DNA from: CAVPDE01 sp963702565
Lineage (GTDB): Bacteria; Desulfobacterota; DSM-4660; Desulfatiglandales; HGW-15
Assembly (NCBI GenBank): GCA_963702565.1
Contig: CAVPDE010000005.1
Coordinates: forward strand, 124,001-188,000
Length of the DNA: 64,000 nucleotides
Direction of reading: 5' to 3'
This document shows positions 43,787 through 52,537 of this stretch, piece by piece. A model generated the notes under the pieces. It saw nothing but the letters and a program-made list of their open reading frames with translations, was not told the DNA's origin and did not search any database. The stretch's first letter is position 1, and the number at the start of each line of letters is the position of its first letter. The translations under genes were made by a program, and so were the position numbers.

Positions 43787-45054
43787 CTGCTGCGATCATT
43801 ATCCTTCTCATTCTCTTTTCTCTTTCCGGTCTCCCGATTTTTGCCGGCATCATGGCAGCTGCCATGCTGGGGCTCCATACGAGCGGAGTGGATTTTTCCG
43901 CCATTGCCATAGAGGTCTTCCGCCTCGCCAATGCGCCTGTTCTCCTCGCTATTCCGCTGTTCACCTTTGCGGGATACCTCCTTAGCGAGGGGCATACATC
44001 GACACGTCTGGTTCGCTTTTCGAGAAGCCTTTTCGGATGGCTTCCCGGAGGGCTGGGAGTGGTGGCGCTGGTTTCCAGTTCATTCTTCACTGCGATCACA
44101 GGAGCGACAGGAGTGACCATTATTGCCCTCGGCGGTCTGCTTCTTCCTGCGCTCATCGCCGAGAAATACAAAGAGCCGTTTTCGCTCGGACTGGTCACGG
44201 CTTCAGGGAGCCTGGGGCTTCTGTTTCCGCCCAGCCTCCCCATCATTCTCTACGGCTTTGTTTCAGGCGTGAGCATTGAAAAACTTTTCCTGGCCGGTCT
44301 TCTCCCCGGGATTCTCATTGTGGGGTCTCTGTGCCTCTTCTCCACCTTCATGGGGAGAAAATGGCAACTCGAGACTCCTCCTTTTTCGATTTCCGAATTT
44401 CTCCTTGCTCTCAAAGAAGCAGCCTGGGAACTTCCCATCCCCTTCCTGATTCTCGCAGGCATCTATTCGGGATTCTGCACGGCCACTGAAGCCGCCGCCC
44501 TGACCGTGGTCTATGTGCTCCTCCTCAAAACCGTCGTGTTCAGGGAGCTTCGCCTCTTGAGCGATGTGCCCAAGATCATGCTGTCGAGCATGAAGATGGT
44601 GGGGGGCATCATGATCGTGCTCGGAGCTGCGCTGGGTTTCACCAATTATCTTGTGGACGCCTTTGTTCCGATGAAGCTCTTCGAATTCCTGAAGGGGATG
44701 ATCGAGAGCAAGATCGCTTTTCTTCTGGTCCTGAACCTTTTCCTGCTGCTCGTGGGCTGCATGATGGATATTTTCAGCGCCATTCTCGTGGTGGTGCCTC
44801 TGATCATACCTCTCGCTGAAAAATTCCAGGTGGACCCCGTGCACCTCGGGGTAATTTTCCTGGCCAACCTCGGCATCGGCTACAACACGCCGCCCATCGG
44901 CCTCAATCTTTTCATCGCGAGCACCCGTTTCGAGCGGCCCATTGTGGACCTGTACCGGGCGACCGTGCCCTTCCTGCTCATTCTTCTTCTCACTCTCGCC
45001 CTGGTCACCTACTGGCCCGGCCTGAGCCTGTATCTTCCAAGGCTACTCCGCTAA
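43783..45054 (+). CDS. TRAP transporter large permease (DctM)
   Basis: A 423-residue, roughly 12-helix transport protein: GLPIFAGIMAAAMLG, PLFTFAGYLLSEG, GATGVTIIALGGLLLPAL, ATEAAALTVVYVL and MDIFSAILVVVPLIIPLA. It uses an ion gradient to move the solute delivered by DctP. The start is the GTG at 43783 with GAGGAGGA upstream and overlap with dctQ. The frame extends much further upstream without support. Confidence 0.9.
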   Translation: MTAAIIILLILFSLSGLPIFAGIMAAAMLGLHTSGVDFSAIAIEVFRLANAPVLLAIPLFTFAGYLLSEGHTSTRLVRFSRSLFGWLPGGLGVVALVSSSFFTAITGATGVTIIALGGLLLPALIAEKYKEPFSLGLVTASGSLGLLFPPSLPIILYGFVSGVSIEKLFLAGLLPGILIVGSLCLFSTFMGRKWQLETPPFSISEFLLALKEAAWELPIPFLILAGIYSGFCTATEAAALTVVYVLLLKTVVFRELRLLSDVPKIMLSSMKMVGGIMIVLGAALGFTNYLVDAFVPMKLFEFLKGMIESKIAFLLVLNLFLLLVGCMMDIFSAILVVVPLIIPLAEKFQVDPVHLGVIFLANLGIGYNTPPIGLNLFIASTRFERPIVDLYRATVPFLLILLLTLALVTYWPGLSLYLPRLLR

Positions 45055-45090
45055 AAGCGAATTCTGATGCGTCCGCAAAGAGTCCCCAAG

Positions 45091-45118
45091 TCGTCACTCC
45101 CGCCTCCGCGGGAATGAC
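45091..45118. repeat. Short GTCATTCCCGC-type palindrome
   Basis: GTCACTCCCGC and GCGGGAATGAC pair with one mismatch around a CTCC loop. This widespread bacterial hairpin follows the TRAP operon and may terminate it. Confidence 0.55.
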
Positions 45119-45141
45119 AGAAAAGGGTTTGTTCTCTTGAC

Positions 45142-45169
45142 TTGATTTATTTGAACCGAAGATTATATT
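45142..45169 (+). promoter_or_regulatory. Candidate promoter for the small FmdB gene
   Basis: TTGATT and TATATT (five of six matches) with a 16-bp spacer, 33 bases before the ATG at 45202. Confidence 0.4.
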
Positions 45170-45201
45170 GTGCCTTAAGTTTTTCACAAGGAGAGCTCCG
45201 A

Positions 45202-45414
45202 ATGCCCATTTACGAATTTCAGTGCAGGAAATGCGGGAACACCTTTGAGCAGCTCATGTTCCCCTCGGACCCTGACGATATTGCCGTGTGCCCCACCTGT
45301 GGCGAGAATGATACCTGCAAACTGATGTCGTCGTTCTCTTGCAGCTCCTCGGGATCGAGCGAAGGAACGAGCGCGAGTTCGCACTCTTGCGCCTCTCATG
45401 GCGGTTTTTCCTGA
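45202..45414 (+). CDS. Small FmdB-type zinc-ribbon protein
   Basis: 70 residues: MPIYEFQCRKCGNTFEQL, then VCPTCGENDTCKLMSS, giving the four-Cys zinc ribbon, and a Ser/Cys/His-rich tail (SCSSSGSSEGTSASSHSC). It is shorter than its relative at 23689-24030. Function unknown; often placed among redox or membrane genes. AAGGAG precedes the ATG at 45202. Confidence 0.85.
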   Translation: MPIYEFQCRKCGNTFEQLMFPSDPDDIAVCPTCGENDTCKLMSSFSCSSSGSSEGTSASSHSCASHGGFS

Positions 45415-45492
45415 GGTCACTGACAGCGGCCGTGCGCTGCTTGATGCTTCCCGAGTTGTTTTATGGAAAAGGAATCCACGAAGGGAAAGAAT

Positions 45493-45579
45493 ATGGGAAT
45501 CTTGTGGCTTGTTCTGTTCGTTGTCGTTTGGGTGGCGCTTCAGGCTTACATTCTGCCCAAATTAGGAATTTCAACCTGA
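45493..45579 (+). CDS. 28-residue single-helix membrane peptide
   Basis: The peptide is MGILWLVLFVVVWVALQAYI followed by LPKLGIST. One helix of about 19 hydrophobic residues spans the membrane and the end has a Pro-Lys-Leu-Gly motif. AAGGGA lies six bases upstream of the ATG at 45493; an ATG ten codons earlier has no such site. It is 78 bases behind the FmdB gene on the same strand. From memory similar peptides occur near FmdB genes in deltaproteobacteria, but I cannot confirm this. Function unknown. Confidence 0.55.
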   Translation: MGILWLVLFVVVWVALQAYILPKLGIST

Positions 45580-45693
45580 ATGCGGAATGCTTGCCAGGTA
45601 GGCAATCGAGATAACATAGAAACGGTTCAACAAAAGAAGTCCGACTAGAAGCGGCAATATTCCAGTACTCAACCGCTCCTTTACTCCATTCTT

Positions 45694-47337
45694 TCACGCT
45701 TCCGCTCTGCGCTTTTCCTCGTCCCGGATTTCGCGGCGCAGGAGTTTTCCGACCTTTGATTTGGGGAGCATGTCCCTGAATTCGATGTACTGAGGGATCT
45801 TGTAGGCAACAAGATTTTTGCGGCACCACTTGATCAGATCATATCCCGTGATTCCTTTGATGTCTTCCTTCAGAACCACATAGGCTTTGATCCTCTCGCC
45901 CACCTTCTCATCCGGCACACCGACCACGCAGGCTCCCACCACTGCCGGGTGTTCCTGAAGAACGGCTTCGATCTCCGAGGCCGAGACCCTGTAGCCCTTG
46001 TGCTTGATCGTGTCCACGGTTCTGTCCACGAAATAGATGTTTCCTTCTTCGTCCATGGACATGACATCCGCTGTTCGGTACCACTTCAGACCCTCTATTT
46101 CTATAAATGATTCAGCTGTTTCTTCAGGTTTGTTAAGGTAACTAGTGACCATCAGATCCGAGTTCACAAGGAGCTCTCCCGGTTGGCCCAGCTTCACCGG
46201 TTCGAGAGTATTGGGATCGACCAGCTTAATCCTTTTGCTGGGTACCTGGCGGCCCACACTCTTGGGTGGATTGGTCACGGCGGCAGGGCACATGGCAACA
46301 CCACCGCATGTCTCCGTAGCCCCATATCCTTGATAGATCATTTTGCCGAACTTTTCCTGCCAGCGCTTCCCCACTTCTACAGGCAAAACGTCTCCCGCAC
46401 TGTACCAGTAAACCACCGAGCTCAAATCGTAGTGGTCAACCCTGACGTGCTCCAGCATCATTCTGTAAAGAGTCGGCACGCCGATCATGGTGGTTGCCTT
46501 GAATCGTTCGATGGATTCGAATGTAGCGTCCACATTGACCTTCGGCTGCAGTAGCAGGGTGCCCCCTACAAAAAGAGTGGCGAGGCTGCACGTCTGGCCA
46601 AGGATGTGGAACAGGGGCGCATTGCCGAAAATGATGTTCTGTTCGACAGGAACCAGGGGTTCGCTCACCGTGATCTGCTCGGCCATGGACACAAGGAAGA
46701 GATCGTGGGCAAAGGGGACCCCTTTTGGGAACTTCGTTGTCCCGCCCGTGTAAAGGATCTCGCATCGGGCCCGGCTCTCCCGTTTGAGCGCAGGCAGGTT
46801 CCTCCCCTCCCCTTTGTATTTCTCAAGCAGCGTCCTGAGAGAATAGGTGTTGTCCTGAAGAGCGATCTTGCCTTTGGGGACCACATCGAAGAGGTAACCG
46901 AAGGAACGTTTCCACCAAGGCAGAAGGTCGGCCATCCGGGTGACGATCACTGTTTTGATCTTGGTCTCAGGCAGAACCCTCTTCACGTATCCGAAGTTGG
47001 TGTCAGCGCAGATGATGGCTTCCGCCTCGCTGTCGTTCGCAATGTACCTGAGATCATGAGGTGTGTAGATGGGCGTGATGGGAACCGCCACTGCCCCTGC
47101 CCGCTGGATGCCGAGCCATGTGACCACCCACTGGAGAGTATTCGGGATGTAAAGCATGACCCTCTGGCCCGGGCCCACACCAAGGCCGGCAAGGGCTGCT
47201 GCGAACCGTTCGGCCAGGTTCTTGACTTCAAGATAGGAGTAGCGAGTCCCGAGATAGATGACCGCCGGATGATCGCCTCGTCTCTGAGCCGTCTCTTCAA
47301 ACGCAGCATAAATGTTGTATTCTGTGGCTTGGTTCAT
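45694..47337 (-). CDS. AMP-forming acyl-CoA ligase, linked to Liv cluster 1
   Basis: A 547-residue adenylate-forming enzyme that activates a carboxylic acid with ATP and CoA. The P-loop is YTGGTTKFPKG (196-206), with YGATETCGG, the hinge DRTVDTIKHKG and a C-terminal Lys531 in KVGKLLRREIR. The substrate class is not clear; fatty or aromatic acid. It is the last gene of the minus-strand liv cluster 1 and is separated from livF by a palindromic repeat. Start ATG at 47337; no strong ribosome-binding site is seen. Confidence 0.88.
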   Translation of the reverse strand: MNQATEYNIYAAFEETAQRRGDHPAVIYLGTRYSYLEVKNLAERFAAALAGLGVGPGQRVMLYIPNTLQWVVTWLGIQRAGAVAVPITPIYTPHDLRYIANDSEAEAIICADTNFGYVKRVLPETKIKTVIVTRMADLLPWWKRSFGYLFDVVPKGKIALQDNTYSLRTLLEKYKGEGRNLPALKRESRARCEILYTGGTTKFPKGVPFAHDLFLVSMAEQITVSEPLVPVEQNIIFGNAPLFHILGQTCSLATLFVGGTLLLQPKVNVDATFESIERFKATTMIGVPTLYRMMLEHVRVDHYDLSSVVYWYSAGDVLPVEVGKRWQEKFGKMIYQGYGATETCGGVAMCPAAVTNPPKSVGRQVPSKRIKLVDPNTLEPVKLGQPGELLVNSDLMVTSYLNKPEETAESFIEIEGLKWYRTADVMSMDEEGNIYFVDRTVDTIKHKGYRVSASEIEAVLQEHPAVVGACVVGVPDEKVGERIKAYVVLKEDIKGITGYDLIKWCRKNLVAYKIPQYIEFRDMLPKSKVGKLLRREIRDEEKRRAEA

Positions 47338-47361
47338 TCAGCACTCAACCTGCGGGAAAAT

Positions 47362-47442
47362 GGGACACAGATTTGCACAGATATACACAGTCGGGTTTCT
47401 TGTGTCTCTTTAATCCATCAAATCTGTGTTCATCTGTGTCCT
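47362..47442. repeat. Intergenic palindrome, CACAGATG family (copy 1)
   Basis: The left arm is GGGACACAGATTTGCACAGA, the right arm AATCTGTGTTCATCTGTGTCC in degenerate form. It lies between livF and the ligase gene, inside an apparent operon. The related copy is at 48219-48295. Confidence 0.7.
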
Positions 47443-47453
47443 ATTTGGTCGTC

Positions 47454-48200
47454 TCACACCCCGAAGTACGCCGCCTTGATCTCGGGATTGTCCATCAGTT
47501 CTTTGCCTGTCCCGCTCAGCGTCAGCATGCCGTTCTCTATCACGTATCCCCTGTGAATGATCGGGAGCACGGGTCTTGCGAATTGCTCGGTCATGAGAAC
47601 CGTGATCCCTGAGTCCTTCTTGAGGTTACAGATGGCGTTCACGAGCGTTTTTTGCATCATGGGACTCAGACCCAGAAGCGGTTCGTCCAGAAGCAGCAGT
47701 TCCGGCTTGACCACCAGGCTCATGCCGATGGCGAGCATCTGCTGCTCACCGCCGCTCAAAAACCCTGCCTTTCGGGTCCTCAGGTGGACCAGGGCAGGAA
47801 ACAGCTTGAACACATACTCCATTGCCTCATGAATGTGGGGTTTCTTCCGAAGATAGCCGGCGATCCTGAGGTTCTCCACCACGCTGCTTTCCGGGAAAAC
47901 CGGGTGTCTTTCTCTTGAAAGGACGATGCCCTTTTTCACTCGGTCGCTCGGGCTGGTCTCTGTGACGTCTTCTCCCTTGTAGACGATCTTTCCGTAAATG
48001 GTGATCCGCTCTCCTCCCCTCCGCTTCTCTTTCGTGCGCATGTCAATGATCAGGCCGGAGAGGGTATTCATCAGGGTGGTCTTGCCGGCGCTGTTGGAAC
48101 CGATGACGCCCACGATCTCGCCCTCTTCGACTTTCATGCTGAAGTCATTGAGGGCCAGTGCGTTTTCAAAAAAGACCATGAGGTTCTGAACATCAAGCAT
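47454..48200 (-). CDS. livF: Liv-type ABC transporter ATPase (LivF-like), cluster 1
   Basis: A 248-residue ATPase: Walker A GSNSAGKTTL, signature FLSGGEQQML, Walker B LLLLDEP, switch region TEQFA. It pairs with LivG to energise import by LivHM. The Walker A has Ser in place of the common Gly/Ala before AGK, which is tolerated. Start ATG at 48200; the eight earlier codons lack support. Substrate of the cluster probably a carboxylate (inference from the ligase). Confidence 0.9.
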   Translation of the reverse strand: MLDVQNLMVFFENALALNDFSMKVEEGEIVGVIGSNSAGKTTLMNTLSGLIIDMRTKEKRRGGERITIYGKIVYKGEDVTETSPSDRVKKGIVLSRERHPVFPESSVVENLRIAGYLRKKPHIHEAMEYVFKLFPALVHLRTRKAGFLSGGEQQMLAIGMSLVVKPELLLLDEPLLGLSPMMQKTLVNAICNLKKDSGITVLMTEQFARPVLPIIHRGYVIENGMLTLSGTGKELMDNPEIKAAYFGV

Positions 48201-48218
48201 AGCTAACACCAAGAAATT

Positions 48219-48295
48219 GGACACAGATGAACACAGATTTGCACTGATGGTTATTTCTTTATTAATCCATTAAATCTGTGTCCATCTGTGTCCCC
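48219..48295. repeat. Intergenic palindrome, CACAGATG family (copy 2)
   Basis: GGACACAGATGAACACAGAT on the left pairs with ATCTGTGTCCATCTGTGTCC on the right. It separates livG and livF on one transcript and lies one base before the livG stop. Confidence 0.7.
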
Positions 48296-49048
48296 TTATT
48301 CCTCCGAGCCGAGATAAGCTTTCTTCACCTCGTCGCTCTCCATGACCTCCTTGGCGGATCCCTCCGCAATCTTACGGCCGTAGTTGAGCACCATCAGCCG
48401 GCTGGCGATTCTGAAGAGTTCCTTCAGCCGGTGCTCGATCATGATGATGGTCTTGCCTTCCAGCAGGAGTTTCTCGATGATGGGCACAATGCTGGCCACT
48501 TCCGCAAGGCTAAGCCCGGAAAAGAGCTCGTCCAGGATCATGAGTTCCGGCTGAAGCGCAATGGCCTTGGCCAGCTCCAACCGTTTGAGGTAGCCTTGGG
48601 GAAGGACACTGGCCACCTTGTAGGCAACCTGGGCATCCCTTTCAAACCCGACTTCTTCGAGAAGATCCAGGGCCACGGCATTGCGGTCCCCGTATTTCCC
48701 TCCGGCAAGGGCTTTCACCCTGGGAGAGTAGAGAGGGATGATCATGTTCTTGAAGGCGGGCAATTGATAAAAGGGTTTCACCATCTGAAAGGTTCTCGCG
48801 ACGCCGAGACGCACGATTTTATAAGGCGCCCAGCTCGTGATATCCTGTCCTTTAAAGAGGACCTTCCCCCCGCTGGCTCTCACGAACCCTGTGATGAGAT
48901 TGACCGTTGTGGTTTTGCCGGACCCGTTCGGGCCGATGATGCCGAGAAGATCGCCTTTGTTCAGATCAAAGCTCACCCGGTTGACGGCCTGAACCCCGCC
49001 AAAGGCCTTTGTGAGATCCGTGACACGCAACAGGGGGGTTTCGCTCAT
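48296..49048 (-). CDS. livG: Liv-type ABC transporter ATPase (LivG-like), cluster 1
   Basis: The 250-residue ATPase has Walker A GPNGSGKTTT and Walker B ELMILDELFSG. The signature is degenerate, VLPQGYLKRLELAKA, in the manner of LivG, and the Pro after the catalytic Glu is Leu here. The switch is IEHRLKEL. The start overlaps the livM stop by four bases (ATGA), so the two are coupled. A full transporter is formed with LivF, LivM and LivH. Confidence 0.88.
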   Translation of the reverse strand: MSETPLLRVTDLTKAFGGVQAVNRVSFDLNKGDLLGIIGPNGSGKTTTVNLITGFVRASGGKVLFKGQDITSWAPYKIVRLGVARTFQMVKPFYQLPAFKNMIIPLYSPRVKALAGGKYGDRNAVALDLLEEVGFERDAQVAYKVASVLPQGYLKRLELAKAIALQPELMILDELFSGLSLAEVASIVPIIEKLLLEGKTIIMIEHRLKELFRIASRLMVLNYGRKIAEGSAKEVMESDEVKKAYLGSEE

Positions 49049-50049
49049 TGATCCACCTCGACCCAGCGCTCGAACTGGTGGTATTTCCGCGAAACAAAGT
49101 GAAAGATCCCCTCAGGGAGCCCCACAACAAAAATGACCAGGAACATGCCGTAGAAGACGATTCTCAGTCCCCCCAGCGCTCGAAGCGCTTCCGAAAGAGG
49201 GACGAGGATGAAGGCCCCAAGCGTGGCCCCTGCAAAGGTGCCTGCACCTCCCACCATGGCGGCGGCAATAGGGAGGATCGAATAGTCGAGCGCAAACACA
49301 GGCATGCCCACGAACCGGTAGACATGGGTCATCATGGCCCCTGCAAAGGCGCCCACCGCGCTCGCAATGAAGAGGGCCTGGATTTTGAACCAGTAGATGT
49401 TGATTCCCGCATTCATGACCGAGCGGTCGTTGTCTTTAATGCCTTTGAGGACCAGACCGTAATCGGAGGTCATGAGGCGCCTGAAGCCGAACAAAGCGGC
49501 CAGGAGAGCGCCAAGGAGGATATAGAGCTCCAGCCACTTGGATGGAAGAGCCGTGAGCCCGCTGATTCCCTCGGTGCCTCCGAAAATCTTGGTCGCTTCA
49601 ATCACCCGCTCCAGCATGAGAGGGATGATCAAGGTGACCATGGCGAAGTAAACACCGCGGAGCCTCAGCACGGGCAAAAGCAGAAGCGTGCAGATAGCGC
49701 CTCCCAGGACCGCGGCAATGGGGATCGTTATGAAGGGGCTCATCCCGAAGTAATGGTTGAGAATTGCAGAGCAGTAAGCGCCCATCCCAAAAAAGAGCGC
49801 CTGACCGAGAGAGACCATGCTGCTCTGGGCCAAGATATCCCAGCTGATGGCGAGCAAGGCAAAGACGGCCACGGAGAGCAGAACTCTCTGCCAGTAATCT
49901 CCCAGAACCAGGGGGAGAACAACAAAACCGATGATGGGAAGGAGCCTGGGCGCAGAAAGATAGAACATCTCCCGCCAGGAACAGAGAGCAAAAATGTCCT
50001 CAGACCTGACTTTGATGCCCCGATCAATTCTTTCTTTCCGTTGCTTCAC
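49045..50049 (-). CDS. livM: Liv-type ABC transporter permease (LivM-like), cluster 1
   Basis: A 334-residue polytopic membrane protein with about nine hydrophobic segments. Conserved LivM features are SWDILAQSSMVSLGQALFFG, the cytoplasmic loop LVLKGIKDNDRSVMNAGINI and VGGAGTFAGATLGAF. It has a longer, charged N-terminus than usual. Separated from livH by a palindromic repeat of about 120 bp. Confidence 0.9.
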   Translation of the reverse strand: MKQRKERIDRGIKVRSEDIFALCSWREMFYLSAPRLLPIIGFVVLPLVLGDYWQRVLLSVAVFALLAISWDILAQSSMVSLGQALFFGMGAYCSAILNHYFGMSPFITIPIAAVLGGAICTLLLLPVLRLRGVYFAMVTLIIPLMLERVIEATKIFGGTEGISGLTALPSKWLELYILLGALLAALFGFRRLMTSDYGLVLKGIKDNDRSVMNAGINIYWFKIQALFIASAVGAFAGAMMTHVYRFVGMPVFALDYSILPIAAAMVGGAGTFAGATLGAFILVPLSEALRALGGLRIVFYGMFLVIFVVGLPEGIFHFVSRKYHQFERWVEVDQ

Positions 50050-50102
50050 TTGACTCCTTCACCCCCCTCTCTTTGGCGAATGCAGTCGCCTCAAACAAAC
50101 AA

Positions 50103-50221
50103 AGAGAATATCGAATGACGAACAAGGAATGTCGAATGACGAAGGTTAATTCACCGTTGTTCGCTCACGCTCTTCAGTTCCCTTCGACCTTCGTTATTCT
50201 GCGGTTCGATATTCTGCATTC
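50103..50221. repeat. Intergenic palindrome, CGAATGACGAA family (copy 3)
   Basis: The left arm is AGAATATCGAATGACGAACA, GTCGAATGACGAAGG. The right arm is CCTTCGACCTTCGTTATTCT and GGTTCGATATTCTGCATTCG. It lies between livH and livM, inside an operon. Confidence 0.65.
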
Positions 50222-50230
50222 GTTTTTTCC

Positions 50231-51103
50231 TCAGATTCTCTCTTCCAGTTCCTTCTGTTTCCCGTAGAGTCCCGACGGCTTGATCACCAGCACGATCAGA
50301 ATAGCAATCAGGCTCACGATCATGGTCCAGTGGGATCCGATGTAGGTATCCGTAAAGCGCTGCGCAAAGCCCACGACGAGGCTGGCCACGATCACGCCGC
50401 CTGTGCTGCCCAGGCCTCCGATAATGGAGACCGCCAAGGCATTGATCAGCACATCATAGCCTTGACTCACCGAGATGGTTCCCAGGGGAATGATAATCGT
50501 TGCGGCAATGGCGGCAAGCCCCGCCCCGAAGGACACGCTCAGCGTGGCGATCCAGTCCGAATCCATGCCAAAGGTGAGAGCGGTCCGCTCGTCCTGGGCA
50601 ATCCCCCTGAAAGCCAGCCCCAGGGAGGTGTGATGAACAAAAAGCCAGAGCAGGAAGACCAGGACCGCGGCCGAAATCACGATCAGGATCCTTTGCATGT
50701 CCACGTACACGTCGCCGATCATGAAGCTCTCGTCAATAAAGACCGGGAGAGCGTACTCGATACCGATAAAACCCAAGTACCGGAAGAACTCGAGGATGGC
50801 CAAGCCGATCCCGAAGGTCGCAATCACTTCGGACAGGGCCTGCCCTCGCACGCGCATCAGGATAAAGCGGTACATGAGGGCGCCGATAAACGCTGTAAAG
50901 AGAATGGAGAGGATCGCCGAGATCAGATAGGGGATACCCAGGAGGTACAAAAGCATCCAGGTCACGAAAGCGGCCAGGATGTAGAGGGCCCCGTAGGCGA
51001 AATTGGATACCCCGCTGATGCCGAAAGTCAGGTTGAACCCGATGGACATCAGGATCAGGATGACGCTGTTTATGACGGCGTAAACAATCGTCCCTAGAAA
51101 CAC
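50231..51103 (-). CDS. livH: Liv-type ABC transporter permease (LivH-like), cluster 1
   Basis: The 290-residue permease has about eight hydrophobic segments: ISGVSNFAYGALYILAAFV near the N-terminus and IIGGLGSTGGVIVASLVVG near residue 230, both LivH hallmarks. The start is a GTG at 51103. The substrate-binding gene follows upstream on the same strand, with a palindrome between. Confidence 0.88.
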   Translation of the reverse strand: MFLGTIVYAVINSVILILMSIGFNLTFGISGVSNFAYGALYILAAFVTWMLLYLLGIPYLISAILSILFTAFIGALMYRFILMRVRGQALSEVIATFGIGLAILEFFRYLGFIGIEYALPVFIDESFMIGDVYVDMQRILIVISAAVLVFLLWLFVHHTSLGLAFRGIAQDERTALTFGMDSDWIATLSVSFGAGLAAIAATIIIPLGTISVSQGYDVLINALAVSIIGGLGSTGGVIVASLVVGFAQRFTDTYIGSHWTMIVSLIAILIVLVIKPSGLYGKQKELEERI

Positions 51104-51180
51104 GCCTTAAGTTCCCCTATGGGTTTAGCCCGAGACCTGAGCAACCTTGTCAACTACTGCCGCGTCAAGCAGAAAACTTC

Positions 51181-51260
51181 AGGGACAAAGTCGCAAAGCC
51201 ACAGAGCGGAAAAAGCATCATATCTCTTTCTCTCTTTGTGCCTCTGTGCCTTTGTCCCTT
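51181..51260. repeat. Intergenic palindrome, CACAAAGG family (copy 3)
   Basis: AGGGACAAAGTCGCAAAGCC and CACAGAGCGG on the left; CTTTGTGCCTCTGTGCC and TTTGTCCCT on the right. It is located between the substrate-binding and livH genes. Confidence 0.7.
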
Positions 51261-51265
51261 CATGA

Positions 51266-52537
51266 CTACTTCGCTGCTTTCAAGCCCGCAGGAAGCTGGA
51301 TCTTACCGTCCGCAATCGCTTCAGGGAAAACATTTACACGGCCGCCTTTGTCTGTCCATTGGAAAGCACACGCCACAGCCGATGCATTGGGATCTAGGTC
51401 ATACACAGCCTGATTCCCTTCATCAAACTTGATGCGTCCCACAACGCCCACCCTGTCCGTTTTCTTTATCTCCGCAGCAATCTTATCAGGATCTAAGCTT
51501 CCCGCACGCTCGATCGCTTCCGTTAAAATATACACCGAATCATAAGTGGGCCCAGGGCCATGGCCCGCTTCCATAGGTTTTTTGAACTTCTTTTCATAGG
51601 CCTCAACGAAGGCAACGGATTTGGGAACCTTCTTTGAAGCGACAGCGCTTCCAAGTTCAAAATTACAGTTGATAGCGCCACCGATCTTCCCATCAAAGGT
51701 CTTCCAGGCTCCGGGCCCAGCAAGAGGAGAAATAAATCCGGCCATCAGAGCGGGGATCTTCATGGATTTCCACTGCTTCACCAGGGTTCCGCTTTGAGGC
51801 ATGTCGAAGAGCGGAAGAATGACCTGCGCACCGCCGTTTTTTGCCTTCATCAAAGCAGAAGAGAAGTCCGAAGCGCCCGTGGGATAGCTCTCCTGACCAA
51901 CTATTGTCCAGCCGGCTTTCTCGAAATAGTTCTTCACCATGCCGTCTGCCGTGGCCCTTGTCCAACCCACATCTTGATTCATTATGAATACCTTGTTGAA
52001 CCCGAATTCTTTCTTTGCGAAATCCATGATTCCCACAAGGTACTTCACTAGGTGTCTCGCATTTAGGCAGGACCTGAAGACGTATTTATACTTCTCCGGA
52101 TCTGCTTTTACCTTATCTTCGGAACTTGGCGCCATAGCTATCGTTCCGATCATAGGGACTTTGTATTTCGCAATAATGTCCATTCCCGCAAGCAGGGCTT
52201 CTGAGCGAAAGGGGCCGATCAGTAGAGCCGTCGGCTTTTTTTCCAGGATCAGCTTCTCGATCCCCATCAGGGCCTCAGGAACCGGTACGCCCGGGGCTGC
52301 GTCACGAATGTCAATCGATTCCACTTTAAGCATTCTCTTCTCCGAACCGACCTTCACCCCTCCCTTGGCATTGATGTCCGCAACCGCCATCTCCACAATG
52401 GCCAGTCCCTCCTTTCCCTCTACAAATCCCGTGGATGTCGGTACACCGATGACAATAGGATCCGCTGCGTACGCGGAAAAGGAGAACACAAATCCCAGCA
52501 CCAAAAAGAAACCCATCACCCCGATTCGCCTTTTCAT
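51266..52537 (-). CDS. Periplasmic substrate-binding protein of Liv cluster 1
   Basis: A 423-residue type I periplasmic binding protein. The signal peptide is VMGFFLVLGFVFSFSAYAA, then DPIVIGVPTSTGFVEGKEG and a two-lobed LivK fold. The strong GGAGGAG ahead of the ATG at 52537 confirms the start. It would deliver the ligand to LivHM; family members bind amino acids, urea or carboxylates, so the ligand is open. It heads the liv transport genes of the cluster. Confidence 0.88.
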   Translation of the reverse strand: MKRRIGVMGFFLVLGFVFSFSAYAADPIVIGVPTSTGFVEGKEGLAIVEMAVADINAKGGVKVGSEKRMLKVESIDIRDAAPGVPVPEALMGIEKLILEKKPTALLIGPFRSEALLAGMDIIAKYKVPMIGTIAMAPSSEDKVKADPEKYKYVFRSCLNARHLVKYLVGIMDFAKKEFGFNKVFIMNQDVGWTRATADGMVKNYFEKAGWTIVGQESYPTGASDFSSALMKAKNGGAQVILPLFDMPQSGTLVKQWKSMKIPALMAGFISPLAGPGAWKTFDGKIGGAINCNFELGSAVASKKVPKSVAFVEAYEKKFKKPMEAGHGPGPTYDSVYILTEAIERAGSLDPDKIAAEIKKTDRVGVVGRIKFDEGNQAVYDLDPNASAVACAFQWTDKGGRVNVFPEAIADGKIQLPAGLKAAK

